64,000 nt of DNA from Actinoplanes italicus (GTDB lineage Bacteria; Actinomycetota; Actinomycetes; Mycobacteriales; Micromonosporaceae). The stretch lies in the NCBI RefSeq assembly GCF_003001815.1, contig NZ_PVMZ01000001.1, positions 186,001 through 250,000 of the forward strand. The letters run 5' to 3'. This document shows positions 56,562 to 64,000 of this stretch, one piece after another (the first letter of the stretch is position 1; each line of letters opens with the position of its first letter). Position numbers and translations under genes: made by a program. The notes beneath the pieces are model-generated. The model saw only the letters and a program-made list of their open reading frames with translations. It was not told where the DNA came from and searched no databases.

Positions 56562-57273
56562 TCCCCACCACCACCGTCCGTGATGCCGACGTCACTGCTG
56601 GCTAGAAGAGTTGCACTTCCAATGATCGACTGGAAGAGGGAAGAACGAGATCACAACAACAACCATGAATGAAATCGAACATGTCGATCAATGCGCAGCC
56701 ACAACGGCGGAGCAGCGGGGCAGCGAGAGCCAAAAGATGCAACTTGCGCGCCCGGCCACAGGCGCAACTTGCACGACCGATTCGCTATTCGCGGGTACTC
56801 CATATTGAAGCCGAGAGTTATTTCCAAGTGGTGACAGGCGGGCAAACAACGCTTCACAGACCGTGATCAAATACCACGTCACCTGCGGCTCCGGCTGTCG
56901 CCGGGGCGACTCTCAGAGGGCCTGGCGTCACATGAGAGAGCTGAAATGAATTACAGTACGCGCGTCCCTTTTCATCTCCGCGACCCAAGAGGGCCTCCGC
57001 ACGAGGACCTGACCCCACAGAGACGCCAGTCAAGTGTCAGATACCCGTCAGATCAATCCGAGAGATGCCGAGGTCGTCAGGCAAACGCTCTCCTGGGAGG
57101 AGGCTGAGGGTGGACTCTTCAGGACTAATCGGATCCGACGGTTTTTGCCTGCTTTGGTGGTATTCACGCTGGCTTCCCAATCTGGAGCGTTTCAAACCTC
57201 GCGTGGGGTAGATTTTCGGCCGCCTCAAGAATCAGAGGATCGATTTCGGCCGCACTATTTGACGCGTCGCCAA
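56562..57273. other. 712-bp AT-richer region without a convincing gene
   Basis: Base composition drops clearly below the neighbours, and several short frames exist on both strands (for example a plus-strand frame from 57034), none with a credible ribosome-binding site, codon bias or recognised domain. A GCAACTTGC motif occurs twice near 56739 and 56764. This may be a decayed insertion. Confidence 0.6.
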
Positions 57274-57717
57274 TTAAGGTTGAAATGGCAACCACATCTG
57301 CTGATCCTCGGCGTAGGGCGTGATGTTCTCCGGAAACCACACCGGGCCCTTACCGCCTTCAGCGACGCCGAGCAGGAAGTCGTAACCGCGCACGAGCGCG
57401 ACCGGCACCGGCGACGCCCGGGCCAGCTCGGTGAACAGTGTTCGAGCTTCGGCCAGCTGTCTCCCGCGGTCACCGATGGTGATGCCCAGGTCGAGCACCA
57501 GCGGGAAGACGTCGAGGAAGGACGGCTCGCCGGGACCGGCCAGTTCGTTGGCGCGCAGCTCCCCGCCTACCGCCCCGCCGCCCGGCAGCGGCCGGGACAG
57601 GAAGGTCTCACCCCGCCCGCCCCGGATGACCGCCATGCCGATCGCCGGAGCGATCGCGGCGGCGAACTCAGGCGGACTGTGCCGGGAATGGAAGTAGACG
57701 TGTTCTTGAGTGGACAT
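57274..57717 (-). CDS. Hypothetical protein downstream of type VII-like substrate genes
   Basis: 147 residues from ATG 57717 (AGAGGA upstream), beginning MSTQEHVYFHSRHSPPEFA and ending PYAEDQQMWLPFQP. Soluble, single domain size. Small soluble proteins in this position often are immunity proteins of secreted toxins, but there is no toxin domain in the preceding gene and I see no family match. A longer in-frame extension upstream runs through repeat DNA and is unlikely. Confidence 0.65.
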   Translation of the reverse strand: MSTQEHVYFHSRHSPPEFAAAIAPAIGMAVIRGGRGETFLSRPLPGGGAVGGELRANELAGPGEPSFLDVFPLVLDLGITIGDRGRQLAEARTLFTELARASPVPVALVRGYDFLLGVAEGGKGPVWFPENITPYAEDQQMWLPFQP

Positions 57718-57894
57718 CAGACATTGATCCTCTCCGCTGGGGCGCCTGTGCCGAAGTGGGGTTAGGGGCAAAGTGCTCCAGGCGTCGTCCGACCGAACGC
57801 CGTCTGGACTCGAAGCAAGGCAGCGCACGCCGGCTGAGCTCGTCCGGCACGTGAGCGGCTGGGATCGGAGTGAGGCAAGGACCGGGCGTCGTCC

Positions 57895-58050
57895 GGCCTC
57901 ACCCGCCTGGACCACGTCCGTCCGCGGCTCGGCTGGACCACGTCCCTCCGGCCGCACCCGGCTGGACCACATCCGTCTGGCCGCACCCGGCTGGACCACA
58001 TCCGTCTGGCCGCACCCGGCTGGACCACATCCGTCCGGCCGCGTCCCGGC
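57895..58050. repeat. 29-bp tandem repeat, about 5 copies
   Basis: CTGGACCAC recurs at 57907, 57933, 57962, 57991 and 58020; the last three intervals are 29 bp. It fills the gap between the 240-residue WXG-like gene and the 147-residue gene. Non-coding by period. Confidence 0.9.
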
Positions 58051-58091
58051 TGGGCCACGCCGGCGCCCCGTCTACCACAGCGATGCAGAAA

Positions 58092-58814
58092 CTAGCGATG
58101 CACCACGTCGTTCCGCCGCCGGGCCTGAAGCAGACCCGCCAGCCTCTCGCTCCTTGCCAGCAGCTGCCGCAGGCTGCTGATGAGGGCCTTCAACCATCGA
58201 CTGATCCGAGCCGCCCAGAAGGCGCAGAGCGTCGCGACCCGCACCACCACCGCGGGAGCGCCCACGCCGCCCGTGGCGACCAGTTCGGCGGCACTCGTGA
58301 TCAACCGGCCCACCACCGTTTCGACGGCGTCACGGATCATCAGCCGCACCGCGCCGGCCAGTCCGCCGCCCTCCTCGGTGATGGAGGCCGACGTACCGGC
58401 GGCGACACCGAGGGTCCGCAGCTCGCCGGTCCGGCGAGCGATCCACGCCCGGTACGCCTCCTCGGCCACCCCGTTCCAGCCGGGCACCTCCGCACCGACG
58501 GCCCGGGCCAGTTCCTCGGCCTCGGCCGAGAGCCGGCCGGCCACGTCACGCAGGCTCCAAGCGTGGGCGGCGATCCCGGCCGGGTCGCCGGCCAGCCAGT
58601 CGAGCGGCTCGGAAAGCGGCCGGACGTGCTCGATCAACCAGTCCACGCCGAGTCGCCCCAGGTCGCCGAGCGGGTCAGCCGTCAAGGACAGTCCGTCGAG
58701 CGCACCGGCCGCGTCGGCCAGCGCGCCGTCGATCCACTCGCGCCCCCGCACGCCGTCGGCGATCCCGCCCACATCCCCCGCGATCGCGATCTCGGCCCAG
58801 GCCTCCGAGATCAT
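58092..58814 (-). CDS. WXG100-like helical protein, probable type VII secretion substrate
   Basis: 240 residues, almost all helical. The centre carries DWLIEHVRPLSEPLDWLAGD, VPGWNGVAEEAYRAWI with the W-x-G turn, and a hydrophobic helical pair near 165-215, the pattern of actinobacterial WXG-like carrier domains that often lead polymorphic toxins. Here the protein ends after the carrier domain (RSERLAGLLQARRRNDVVHR), so no toxin is attached. ATG 58814 overlaps the preceding stop (ATGA). The secretion machine (EccC etc.) is not in the window. Confidence 0.82.
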   Translation of the reverse strand: MISEAWAEIAIAGDVGGIADGVRGREWIDGALADAAGALDGLSLTADPLGDLGRLGVDWLIEHVRPLSEPLDWLAGDPAGIAAHAWSLRDVAGRLSAEAEELARAVGAEVPGWNGVAEEAYRAWIARRTGELRTLGVAAGTSASITEEGGGLAGAVRLMIRDAVETVVGRLITSAAELVATGGVGAPAVVVRVATLCAFWAARISRWLKALISSLRQLLARSERLAGLLQARRRNDVVHR

Positions 58815-59182
58815 GGCGAGTCCCGACCGGCCCAAGAGGCGGCGGTGAGGCCGTCCCGTAAGACGGCGGTCCGGCCGTCGTCGGCGGTCTGGAAGGCGGC
58901 AGCACGTCGTTCGTCGGCGGCACGGTAGTCCCGGGCGGTCGTCCGCAGGCGGTCCCCGGTGTCGTACAGCCCCTCCGCGGCGGCGACGATGCCGGCGGCC
59001 AATGCGTCCTGGAGGTCACCGAGCCCTGGCGGAACCATCGAGCAGAGCCGGCCGTAGGCTCCCGGCCCGGCACGGACGGCCTGACCCCGCCTGCCCGCGG
59101 CGGCCACCCGGCCGGCGATCTCGTCGACGGTCCGGGCGTGTGCCGTCAGCTCGGCGTGATCGACCCGGACGACCTCAGACAC
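58811..59182 (-). CDS. EspC/DUF2580-like small helical protein
   Basis: 123 residues, two-helix hairpin type. MSEVVRVDHAELTAHARTV and GLYDTGDRLRTTARDYRAAD resemble ESX-associated EspC-type proteins, which are secreted partners in type VII systems. GTG 59182 is chosen since it gives this family start and overlaps the YbaB stop; upstream GTGs at 59191 and 59194 are possible. Coupled to both neighbours by overlap. Confidence 0.8.
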   Translation of the reverse strand: MSEVVRVDHAELTAHARTVDEIAGRVAAAGRRGQAVRAGPGAYGRLCSMVPPGLGDLQDALAAGIVAAAEGLYDTGDRLRTTARDYRAADERRAAAFQTADDGRTAVLRDGLTAASWAGRDSP

Positions 59183-59564
59183 GGCCGTCACCACCCGGGG
59201 CCAGGCGGTCGGTGAACGACTCGACGACCGCTCGGCCGGTGGCCGTGCCCGGCCCCATCGCCTCGGTGGTCGCGGCCGTCACCGCGGTGAGCAGAGCGCC
59301 ACGCGCGATCCGCACGGTGGCCAGGATCTCCCGTGCGGTGACCGCGGCGGGCCGCTGCCGCACGGCTTCGGCGAGGTCGAGTCCGGTCAGGTCGCCACGC
59401 GCCCCGACCGTGACGGTGACCAGCCCGTCGGGGCTGCGGGCGGTCTCGCTGAGCCGTGCCAGCCGTGACTCCAGGGCGCGTGCCCGGGCGGCTCGCTCCT
59501 CGATCGCGCCACGCCACTCGTCGATCAGCCGCTCGGCGTCGCCCAGGCTTCCTCCGTCGAACAT
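59175..59564 (-). CDS. YbaB/EbfC-family protein
   Basis: 129 residues. A helical hairpin (LGDAERLIDEWRGAIEERAA) is followed by a small beta region SPDGLVTVTVGARGDLTGLD, the YbaB core of nucleoid-associated proteins. ATG 59564 has GGAGGAGG upstream. In actinobacteria divergent YbaB-like proteins precede EspC/WXG-like genes, as here, where they may act as chaperone-like partners instead of DNA binders. First gene of a three-gene unit. Confidence 0.85.
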   Translation of the reverse strand: MFDGGSLGDAERLIDEWRGAIEERAARARALESRLARLSETARSPDGLVTVTVGARGDLTGLDLAEAVRQRPAAVTAREILATVRIARGALLTAVTAATTEAMGPGTATGRAVVESFTDRLAPGGDGRV

Positions 59565-59646
59565 GCCCGCCTCCTCCATCCACCGTGATGACTTCGCGGC
59601 AGACGGTAGCGAGAACGACGGCAGCCTGGGGAAGGCCTGTGGATAA

Positions 59647-59970
59647 CTACTCTCCGTGTACGCCCAACGTGTCCCAGGAGGAGCGGAAACGGTCCGGCGG
59701 CAGGTGCCATTCCCGCAGCACAGCAAGCAGTTCGGCCTCGTCGGCAGCCAGTGCGCGACGAAGGCGTACCGCTCCCAGATCGTGATCGTGGCCTTCCAAG
59801 CGGTCGGCTTCGAACTCCCAGTGCGCCACCACGAATCCGGCTCCTCCGGGGACGATGTGCACGAACGACCAGCGGTCGGGGCGAGAAGCCGGGACGCGTA
59901 CGCCCAGCCGCCGGCCCACCCGGAGCGCGGTCAGCTCCGCGACCGGCCAATCCCATTCGCGCTCGCCCAT
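59647..59970 (-). CDS. Hypothetical protein, 107 residues
   Basis: Starts MGEREWDWPVAELTALRVGRR at ATG 59970 and ends SSWDTLGVHGE. Contains WSFVHIVPGGAGFVVAHWEF in the middle, a compact alpha/beta pattern. No membrane helix. Not recognised. Its stop is 82 bp before the YbaB start, same strand, so possibly in the same unit; it diverges from the SF1 ATPase gene with 69 bp between starts. Confidence 0.7.
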   Translation of the reverse strand: MGEREWDWPVAELTALRVGRRLGVRVPASRPDRWSFVHIVPGGAGFVVAHWEFEADRLEGHDHDLGAVRLRRALAADEAELLAVLREWHLPPDRFRSSWDTLGVHGE

Positions 59971-60039
59971 GATTCCACCGACGCTACCGTCCGCGGTGTC
60001 GGAACGGATTCGGTCAGGGGCGGGCGCTACCGTGCCGGG

Positions 60040-61344
60040 GTGAGTTCCCACGCGCTCGTCAGCCCGGCCGAGGAGGCCGCGACCGTCATCGCCGCCGTCC
60101 TCCACGACCTCACCCACGGTGATCATCGCGGGGTGGTGGTCGATTCACCGCCCGGCGCGGGCAAGTCGACGCTGGTGGTACGCGCTGCCGGCGAACTGGC
60201 CGCCACCGGCGAGCCGCTGATGATCGTGGCGCAAACCAACGAGCAGGTGGACGACCTGATCGAGCGCCTGGGCACGCGCTCACCGGAGATCGGGGTGGGC
60301 CGGCTGTCGGCCGTCGACTACGAGCCGACGCCGCGGGTCCGGGCGCATCCGGCGTGCCGGGTGGCGGCCAAGGTCGCCGATCTGGGATCACCCCCCGTCA
60401 CCATCGGTACGGCGGCCAAGTGGGCCACGGTCACCGAGGGCACCTGGCCGTGGGCGATCGTCGACGAGGCGTACCAGATGAGGTCCGATGCCCTGTTGCG
60501 TGTCGCCCCGCGCTTCGCGCGCGCCCTGTTCGTCGGTGATCCCGGCCAGCTGGATCCGTTCTCCACCGTGGAGGTCGAGCGGTGGATCGGGCTGTCCTGG
60601 GATCCGATGCTGAGCGCGGTGGCGGTGCTGTTGCGGCACAACCCGGAGCTGCCGGTGCACCGGCTGCCGGTGTCCTGGCGGCTGCCCGCGTCGGCGGCTC
60701 CCGTGGTGGCCGCGGCGTTCTACCCGTTCACCGGGTTCCGGTCCGGCACCGGCCCGGGCGACCGGACGCTGGCCTTCGAGCGGCCGGCGCGCGACGCGTT
60801 CGACGCCGTCCTGGACACCGCCGCCGCCACCGGCTGGGGTCTGCACGAGCTGGCGGAGCGGTTCACCGTACGGACCGACGCGGAGGCCGCCGCGGCCTGC
60901 GCCACCCTGGCCGCCCGCGCGCTGACCAGGGACGGAACAGCCGTCTCGGAAGCCGGGACCGGACCGCTCACCGCGGATCGGATCGCCATCGGCGCCGCGC
61001 ACCGGGATCAGGTCGCGGTGATCCGCTCGATGCTGCCACCGGAGGCCGCCGATGTCACCGTGGACACCGCCAACCGGCTGCAGGGCCGGGAGTACGACCT
61101 GACCGTGGTGCTGCACCCGCTCTCCGGCCGCCGCGACGCGACCGCCTTCCACCTGGAGTCGGGCCGGCTCTGCGTGCTGACCTCCCGCCACCGGCACTCC
61201 TGTGTGGTGGTGGCGCGAGCCGGGATCGCCGACTTGCTGGACGCGCACCCGTCCACCGAGCCGGTGCACCTCAACGTGCCGGTGAAGTTCCCGGACGGCT
61301 GGGAGGCGAATCAATCGATGCTCGCCCATTTATACCGACAGTGA
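60040..61344 (+). CDS. SF1-type AAA ATPase/helicase
   Basis: 434 residues, a compact Upf1-like SF1 motor. Walker A is DSPPGAGKSTLV (about residue 37), Walker B WAIVDEAYQ (about 138), motif III FVGDPGQLDPF, motif IV VSWRLPASAAPVV, motif V ANRLQGREYDLTVVL and motif VI VLTSRHRHSCVVVAR. No accessory domain. GTG 60040 is 6 nt after TACCGT: leaderless. Followed at 15 bp by a beta-family gene and then prim-pol, all on one strand; this arrangement suggests joint work on nucleic acid. Confidence 0.9.
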   Translation: MSSHALVSPAEEAATVIAAVLHDLTHGDHRGVVVDSPPGAGKSTLVVRAAGELAATGEPLMIVAQTNEQVDDLIERLGTRSPEIGVGRLSAVDYEPTPRVRAHPACRVAAKVADLGSPPVTIGTAAKWATVTEGTWPWAIVDEAYQMRSDALLRVAPRFARALFVGDPGQLDPFSTVEVERWIGLSWDPMLSAVAVLLRHNPELPVHRLPVSWRLPASAAPVVAAAFYPFTGFRSGTGPGDRTLAFERPARDAFDAVLDTAAATGWGLHELAERFTVRTDAEAAAACATLAARALTRDGTAVSEAGTGPLTADRIAIGAAHRDQVAVIRSMLPPEAADVTVDTANRLQGREYDLTVVLHPLSGRRDATAFHLESGRLCVLTSRHRHSCVVVARAGIADLLDAHPSTEPVHLNVPVKFPDGWEANQSMLAHLYRQ

Positions 61345-61359
61345 CGTTACCGTTGACGG

Positions 61360-62364
61360 ATGATGCGCGGCCGGGTCTACCACCCGATCCTGCGGCCCCG
61401 GCGGGGCGAGTTCACCGCACTGGCACACCTGTCGGCCGACGAGGCCGATCGGGTCACGCCCATTGTGGAGCTGGAGGCGGACGGCGTCGTCCTCCCGCTG
61501 GTCCGTGAGCTCCGGCCGCGGGTACGCGCGCTCGCCGTCGACTTCGGAGAGGTGCCCGAGGCGGGCCCCGATCCGGAACCGCTCGCCGAGCGGCTGGCCA
61601 CACTCGGCCTCGGCATGGTCCCGGTGTTGCGGGCTCACGAGAGCGGCCCGAGGCTGGCCGCACACGGGCGGGCGGCCCGCCTGCAGCGGCACCGTGCCGT
61701 GCTGCGTATCCGGCCGCACGCGGACGCCGGGAACCCCGCCGAGGCGGACGCCGTCACCGAGCGGGTGTTGCGCGCCTCGGCCCTCGAGCCGGGCGAGATC
61801 GACCTGCTGATCGACCTCGCCGAGACGGCGTGCCTGGCACATGCCGCCGAGGTGGAGGACCGGGCCCGCCGGGTGCTGCGCTGGGCCCGGGGCACGCCGT
61901 GGCACTCGGTGAGCGTGGCGTCCGGCGCGATGCCGCCCAACCTGGACGACCTGCCGACCGACCGTCCCATCCCGGTGGGCCGGCTCGACGCCCGGATGTG
62001 GGAACGGCTCGGCGAACCCGGCGTGGGGTACGCGGACTACGGCGTCACATCCCCGGTCCGGCGCCGCGGCGTGCAGTACCACCGTCAGCTGCCGACGCTG
62101 CGCTACACCACCGAGCGGGAGTGGTGGATCTACCGCTGGGCGCGGCGGGGCGGCCGGAGCGACGACCGGTGTCACGACCTCTGCCGGACCCTGGTCACGT
62201 CGCCGCAGTGGCCGGCCGCCGGTGCCCGGTTCTCCTGGGGTGACGCCGAGATCGCCAAACGGGCCCGGACCGCACGAGGAGCGGGGAGCTCGGCCAGCTG
62301 GATCGCATGGAGCACCTCGCACCACATCTCGCATGTGCTCCGGACATGGCCCGGGGAGGGCTGA
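61360..62364 (+). CDS. Beta family protein (T4 beta-like, PF14350 type)
   Basis: 334 residues. The start RVYHPILRPRRGEFTALAHL, then VTPIVELEADGVVLP and the later YRWARRGGRSDDRCHDLC followed by SWGDAEIAKRA, follow the Beta_protein family, first named from phage T4 and common near phage- or defence-related genes. Molecular activity is unknown. ATG 61360 follows TACCGT (61348-61353) after 6 nt, so it has its own leaderless promoter although only 15 bp lie behind the ATPase gene. Family assignment rests on pattern recognition. Confidence 0.75.
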   Translation: MMRGRVYHPILRPRRGEFTALAHLSADEADRVTPIVELEADGVVLPLVRELRPRVRALAVDFGEVPEAGPDPEPLAERLATLGLGMVPVLRAHESGPRLAAHGRAARLQRHRAVLRIRPHADAGNPAEADAVTERVLRASALEPGEIDLLIDLAETACLAHAAEVEDRARRVLRWARGTPWHSVSVASGAMPPNLDDLPTDRPIPVGRLDARMWERLGEPGVGYADYGVTSPVRRRGVQYHRQLPTLRYTTEREWWIYRWARRGGRSDDRCHDLCRTLVTSPQWPAAGARFSWGDAEIAKRARTARGAGSSASWIAWSTSHHISHVLRTWPGEG

Positions 62365-62383
62365 TTGTCGTACGGTTGTTCTA

Positions 62384-63232
62384 ATGTCGCTGACGACCGC
62401 CCTGGCGTACGCCCGGCACGGCATCCCCGTCCTGCCGGTGCACACGCCTGACCGGGGTGGAGCCTGTTCCTGCGACAAAGGAGCGCGATGCGATCGTTCC
62501 GGCAAGCATCCACGCCTGCGGCACGGCCTGAGCGAGGCCTCGACCGATCCCCATCAGATCCGGTTGTGGTGGGGATTCTGGCCGCACGCGAACGTGGGCC
62601 TGCGCACCGGCGTGATCATGGACGTGGCCGACGTCGACTCGGCCGAGGGCTGGCACGGGCTTCGCCGTCTGCTCGGCGGCTACGTCCCGGCCGGACCGCA
62701 GGTGCGCACCGGCTCCGGCGGCCGCCATCTCTGGTTCCGCCCGACGGGTTACGGCAACCGGGTCCGGCTGCTGCCCGGGCTGGACTGGCGCGGCTCCGGC
62801 GGTTACGTGCTGGCCCCGCCGTCCCGGCATGCGAGCGGCGGCGACTACCGCTGGATCCGCCGGCCCGCGGTAGCACTGCCCGCCGGCCCGGCCGCGCTGG
62901 TGGAGCTGATCGCCGGGCCGCCCGCGGCTCCGGTGTCCTGGCGCCCGGTCGCTCACCCGGACCGGTATGCGGAGGCCGCTCTCGACGCGGAGGTCAGCCG
63001 GGTCGCCGACGCCGTGACCGGCACCCGCAACGACACATTGAACCGGGCGGCCTTCGCCCTGGGCCGTCTGGTCGGGGCGGGCCTGCTCGACGAGTCACAG
63101 GTGCGGTGGGAACTGACGGCCGCGGCCCGGCGCGCCGGATTGGGGCGGGCGGAGATCCGCGCCACGATCCGCTCCGGGCTGACCGCCGGACGGCGCCAGC
63201 CGTTCGAAAACCGGCCGCCACACGCGGCCTGA
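62384..63232 (+). CDS. Prim-pol domain protein (bifunctional DNA primase/polymerase, N-terminal type)
   Basis: 282 residues. The N-terminus shows the prim-pol family pattern: ALAYARHGIPVLPVHTPD, a Cys/His zinc-like segment CSCDKGARCDRSGKHPR, GVIMDVADVDSAEGW with the metal acids, VRTGSGGRHLWFRP and LDWRGSGGYVLAPPSRH. A short helical PriCT-like C-terminal part follows (TLNRAAFALGRLVGAGLL). Such genes usually belong to integrative elements. There is no adjacent DnaB-like helicase; the SF1 ATPase two genes upstream could be the partner. ATG 62384 follows TACGGT after 7 nt. Confidence 0.9.
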   Translation: MSLTTALAYARHGIPVLPVHTPDRGGACSCDKGARCDRSGKHPRLRHGLSEASTDPHQIRLWWGFWPHANVGLRTGVIMDVADVDSAEGWHGLRRLLGGYVPAGPQVRTGSGGRHLWFRPTGYGNRVRLLPGLDWRGSGGYVLAPPSRHASGGDYRWIRRPAVALPAGPAALVELIAGPPAAPVSWRPVAHPDRYAEAALDAEVSRVADAVTGTRNDTLNRAAFALGRLVGAGLLDESQVRWELTAAARRAGLGRAEIRATIRSGLTAGRRQPFENRPPHAA

Positions 63233-63413
63233 CGGCACCGGCCAAGCCGGAGAAACCGGCCGCCAAACGCGGCCTGACGGCACCGGCACCGCTGGAGAGG
63301 CCGGCCGCCACACACGGCCTGACGGCACCGGCACCGCTGGAGAGGCCGGCCGCCACACACGGCCCGACGGCACCGGCACCGCTGGAGAAACCGGCCGCCA
63401 CACACGGCCCGAC
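63211..63413. repeat. 45-bp tandem repeat overlapping the prim-pol 3' end
   Basis: Units begin CCGGCCGCCA at 63211, 63256, 63301, 63346 and 63391. The first unit codes for the last residues of prim-pol (RPPHAA) and contains its TGA stop at 63230-63232; units 2 and 3 repeat the stop at the same position. Confidence 0.93.
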
Positions 63414-63564
63414 AGGACCGACGGGCCCGAGGCCGGGTGGCCGTCCCGCAACACCGGGGGCGTGTCCCCCGTTCGGGTGGGCCGAAACGGATGATCGGGT
63501 CACCGCGGGAGGGGCCCGCTCCCAGCCGCCCCCGGTAACCTGGCGGTCGAGACCGCGGGGGGCG
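63414..63564. promoter_or_regulatory. Upstream region of the GAF gene
   Basis: TAACCT at 63536-63541 is a candidate -10 box, giving a short leader that holds GGGGGG before ATG 63565. Nothing else recognised. Confidence 0.45.
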
Positions 63565-64000
63565 ATGGTGCTTCAGTGGGACCTGATCGGTGACGCCGAG
63601 CTCGGTGTGCTCGCCGATCCGCCGCGCCTGCGGTCGGTACGCCGGATCACCGGCGGCCCGGAGCCGGACGCCGCGTTCGACGTACCGGACGCCGCGTTCG
63701 ACCGGGTCGCGATGCTGATCCACAAGCTGGTGGACGCCCCGATGGGCGCGGTCTGCCTGATCGACGAGGAGCACCAGTTCCTGGCCGGTCAGGTCGGTGT
63801 GCCGGAGCCACTGGCCTCGGCACGGCGGATGCCGCTGACCCACTCGTTCAGCCGGCACGTGGTCGTGGCCGGGGAGATGCTGGTCGTGACGGACGTTCGG
63901 GACGACCCGCGGATGCGGGACAACCCGATGATCTCCGAGATCGGCGCGATCGCGTACGCGGGGGCACCGATCACCGACCCGGACGGCCTCATCGTCGGCG
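63565..64000 (+). CDS. GAF-domain sensor protein (partial, C-terminus beyond window)
   Basis: At least 145 residues, cut by the window end. After a short lead (MVLQWDLIGDAELGVLADP) and a duplicated PDAAFD, a GAF fold starts at about residue 43: RVAMLIHKLVDAPMGAVCLI, DEEHQFLAGQVGVPEP, and TDVRDDPRMRDNPMI followed by AYAGAPITDPDG. In actinobacteria such N-terminal GAF domains lead to GGDEF, SpoIIE phosphatase, ANTAR or kinase modules; which one cannot be told here. Confidence 0.9.
   Translation, partial: MVLQWDLIGDAELGVLADPPRLRSVRRITGGPEPDAAFDVPDAAFDRVAMLIHKLVDAPMGAVCLIDEEHQFLAGQVGVPEPLASARRMPLTHSFSRHVVVAGEMLVVTDVRDDPRMRDNPMISEIGAIAYAGAPITDPDGLIVG

Noticed and set aside
57034..57765. 243-codon plus-strand frame
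   Set aside because: No recognised domain; its second half is antisense to the better-supported 147-residue gene and composition changes within it.

Overview
The window reads as chromosomal DNA of a high-GC actinobacterium, most likely Micromonosporaceae (Actinoplanes or a close relative). Supporting signs: strong GC bias at third codon positions, frequent GTG starts, many genes whose start lies 6-8 nt after a TANNNT -10 box (leaderless type), a mycothiol-dependent dehydrogenase, the CysO/Mec/CysM cysteine pathway, and type VII secretion-like proteins. The genus is inferred from style, not from a marker gene.

Left part (1-9.4 kb): a partial, very repetitive membrane-anchored protein, then an extracytoplasmic copper and redox group (CopC-CopD protein divergent from an ECF sigma factor, MauE/DoxX-like protein, DsbA-like thioredoxin, secreted membrane protein), Asp23, AdoMet decarboxylase and a Bcp peroxiredoxin. 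At 9.7-12.8 kb lie a tRNA-Leu(TAG), a 61-bp tandem array, an expansin-like protein, a MOSC protein and two small proteins. At 12.8-20.4 kb is a complete histidine-utilisation operon (RpiR regulator, hutU, M20 amidohydrolase, hutF, hutI, hutH) whose enzyme genes overlap by 4 bp.

Middle (20.4-49 kb): an MFS exporter and a MerR-PP2C fusion; then a block matching the conserved actinobacterial order rdgB, rph, phosphodiesterase-like MBL, cysM, cysO, mec, DUF2017, clpS, nicotinate phosphoribosyltransferase, with a CRCR leader peptide upstream of cysO. After it come pncA, an acetyltransferase, small hydrolases, a second MFS protein, ctaD, a flavin monooxygenase, a LigD-like phosphoesterase with a degenerate ligase domain, a GH63-like glycosidase, MarR plus mscR, a cupin and a PAS-GGDEF-EAL protein.

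Right part (49-64 kb) is more accessory: a 1432-residue SF1 helicase with a C-terminal nuclease domain, a membrane protein, unknown proteins, a YbaB/EspC/WXG-like type VII substrate cluster, a three-gene set (SF1 ATPase, beta-family protein, prim-pol) and a GAF protein cut by the window end.

Two features stand out across the window. At least a dozen tandem arrays occur, several overlapping the 3' end of a gene so that the stop codon lies in the first unit. A family of palindromes built on AGATCTTGTGAGGTT occurs in three intergenic regions, all between convergent genes.
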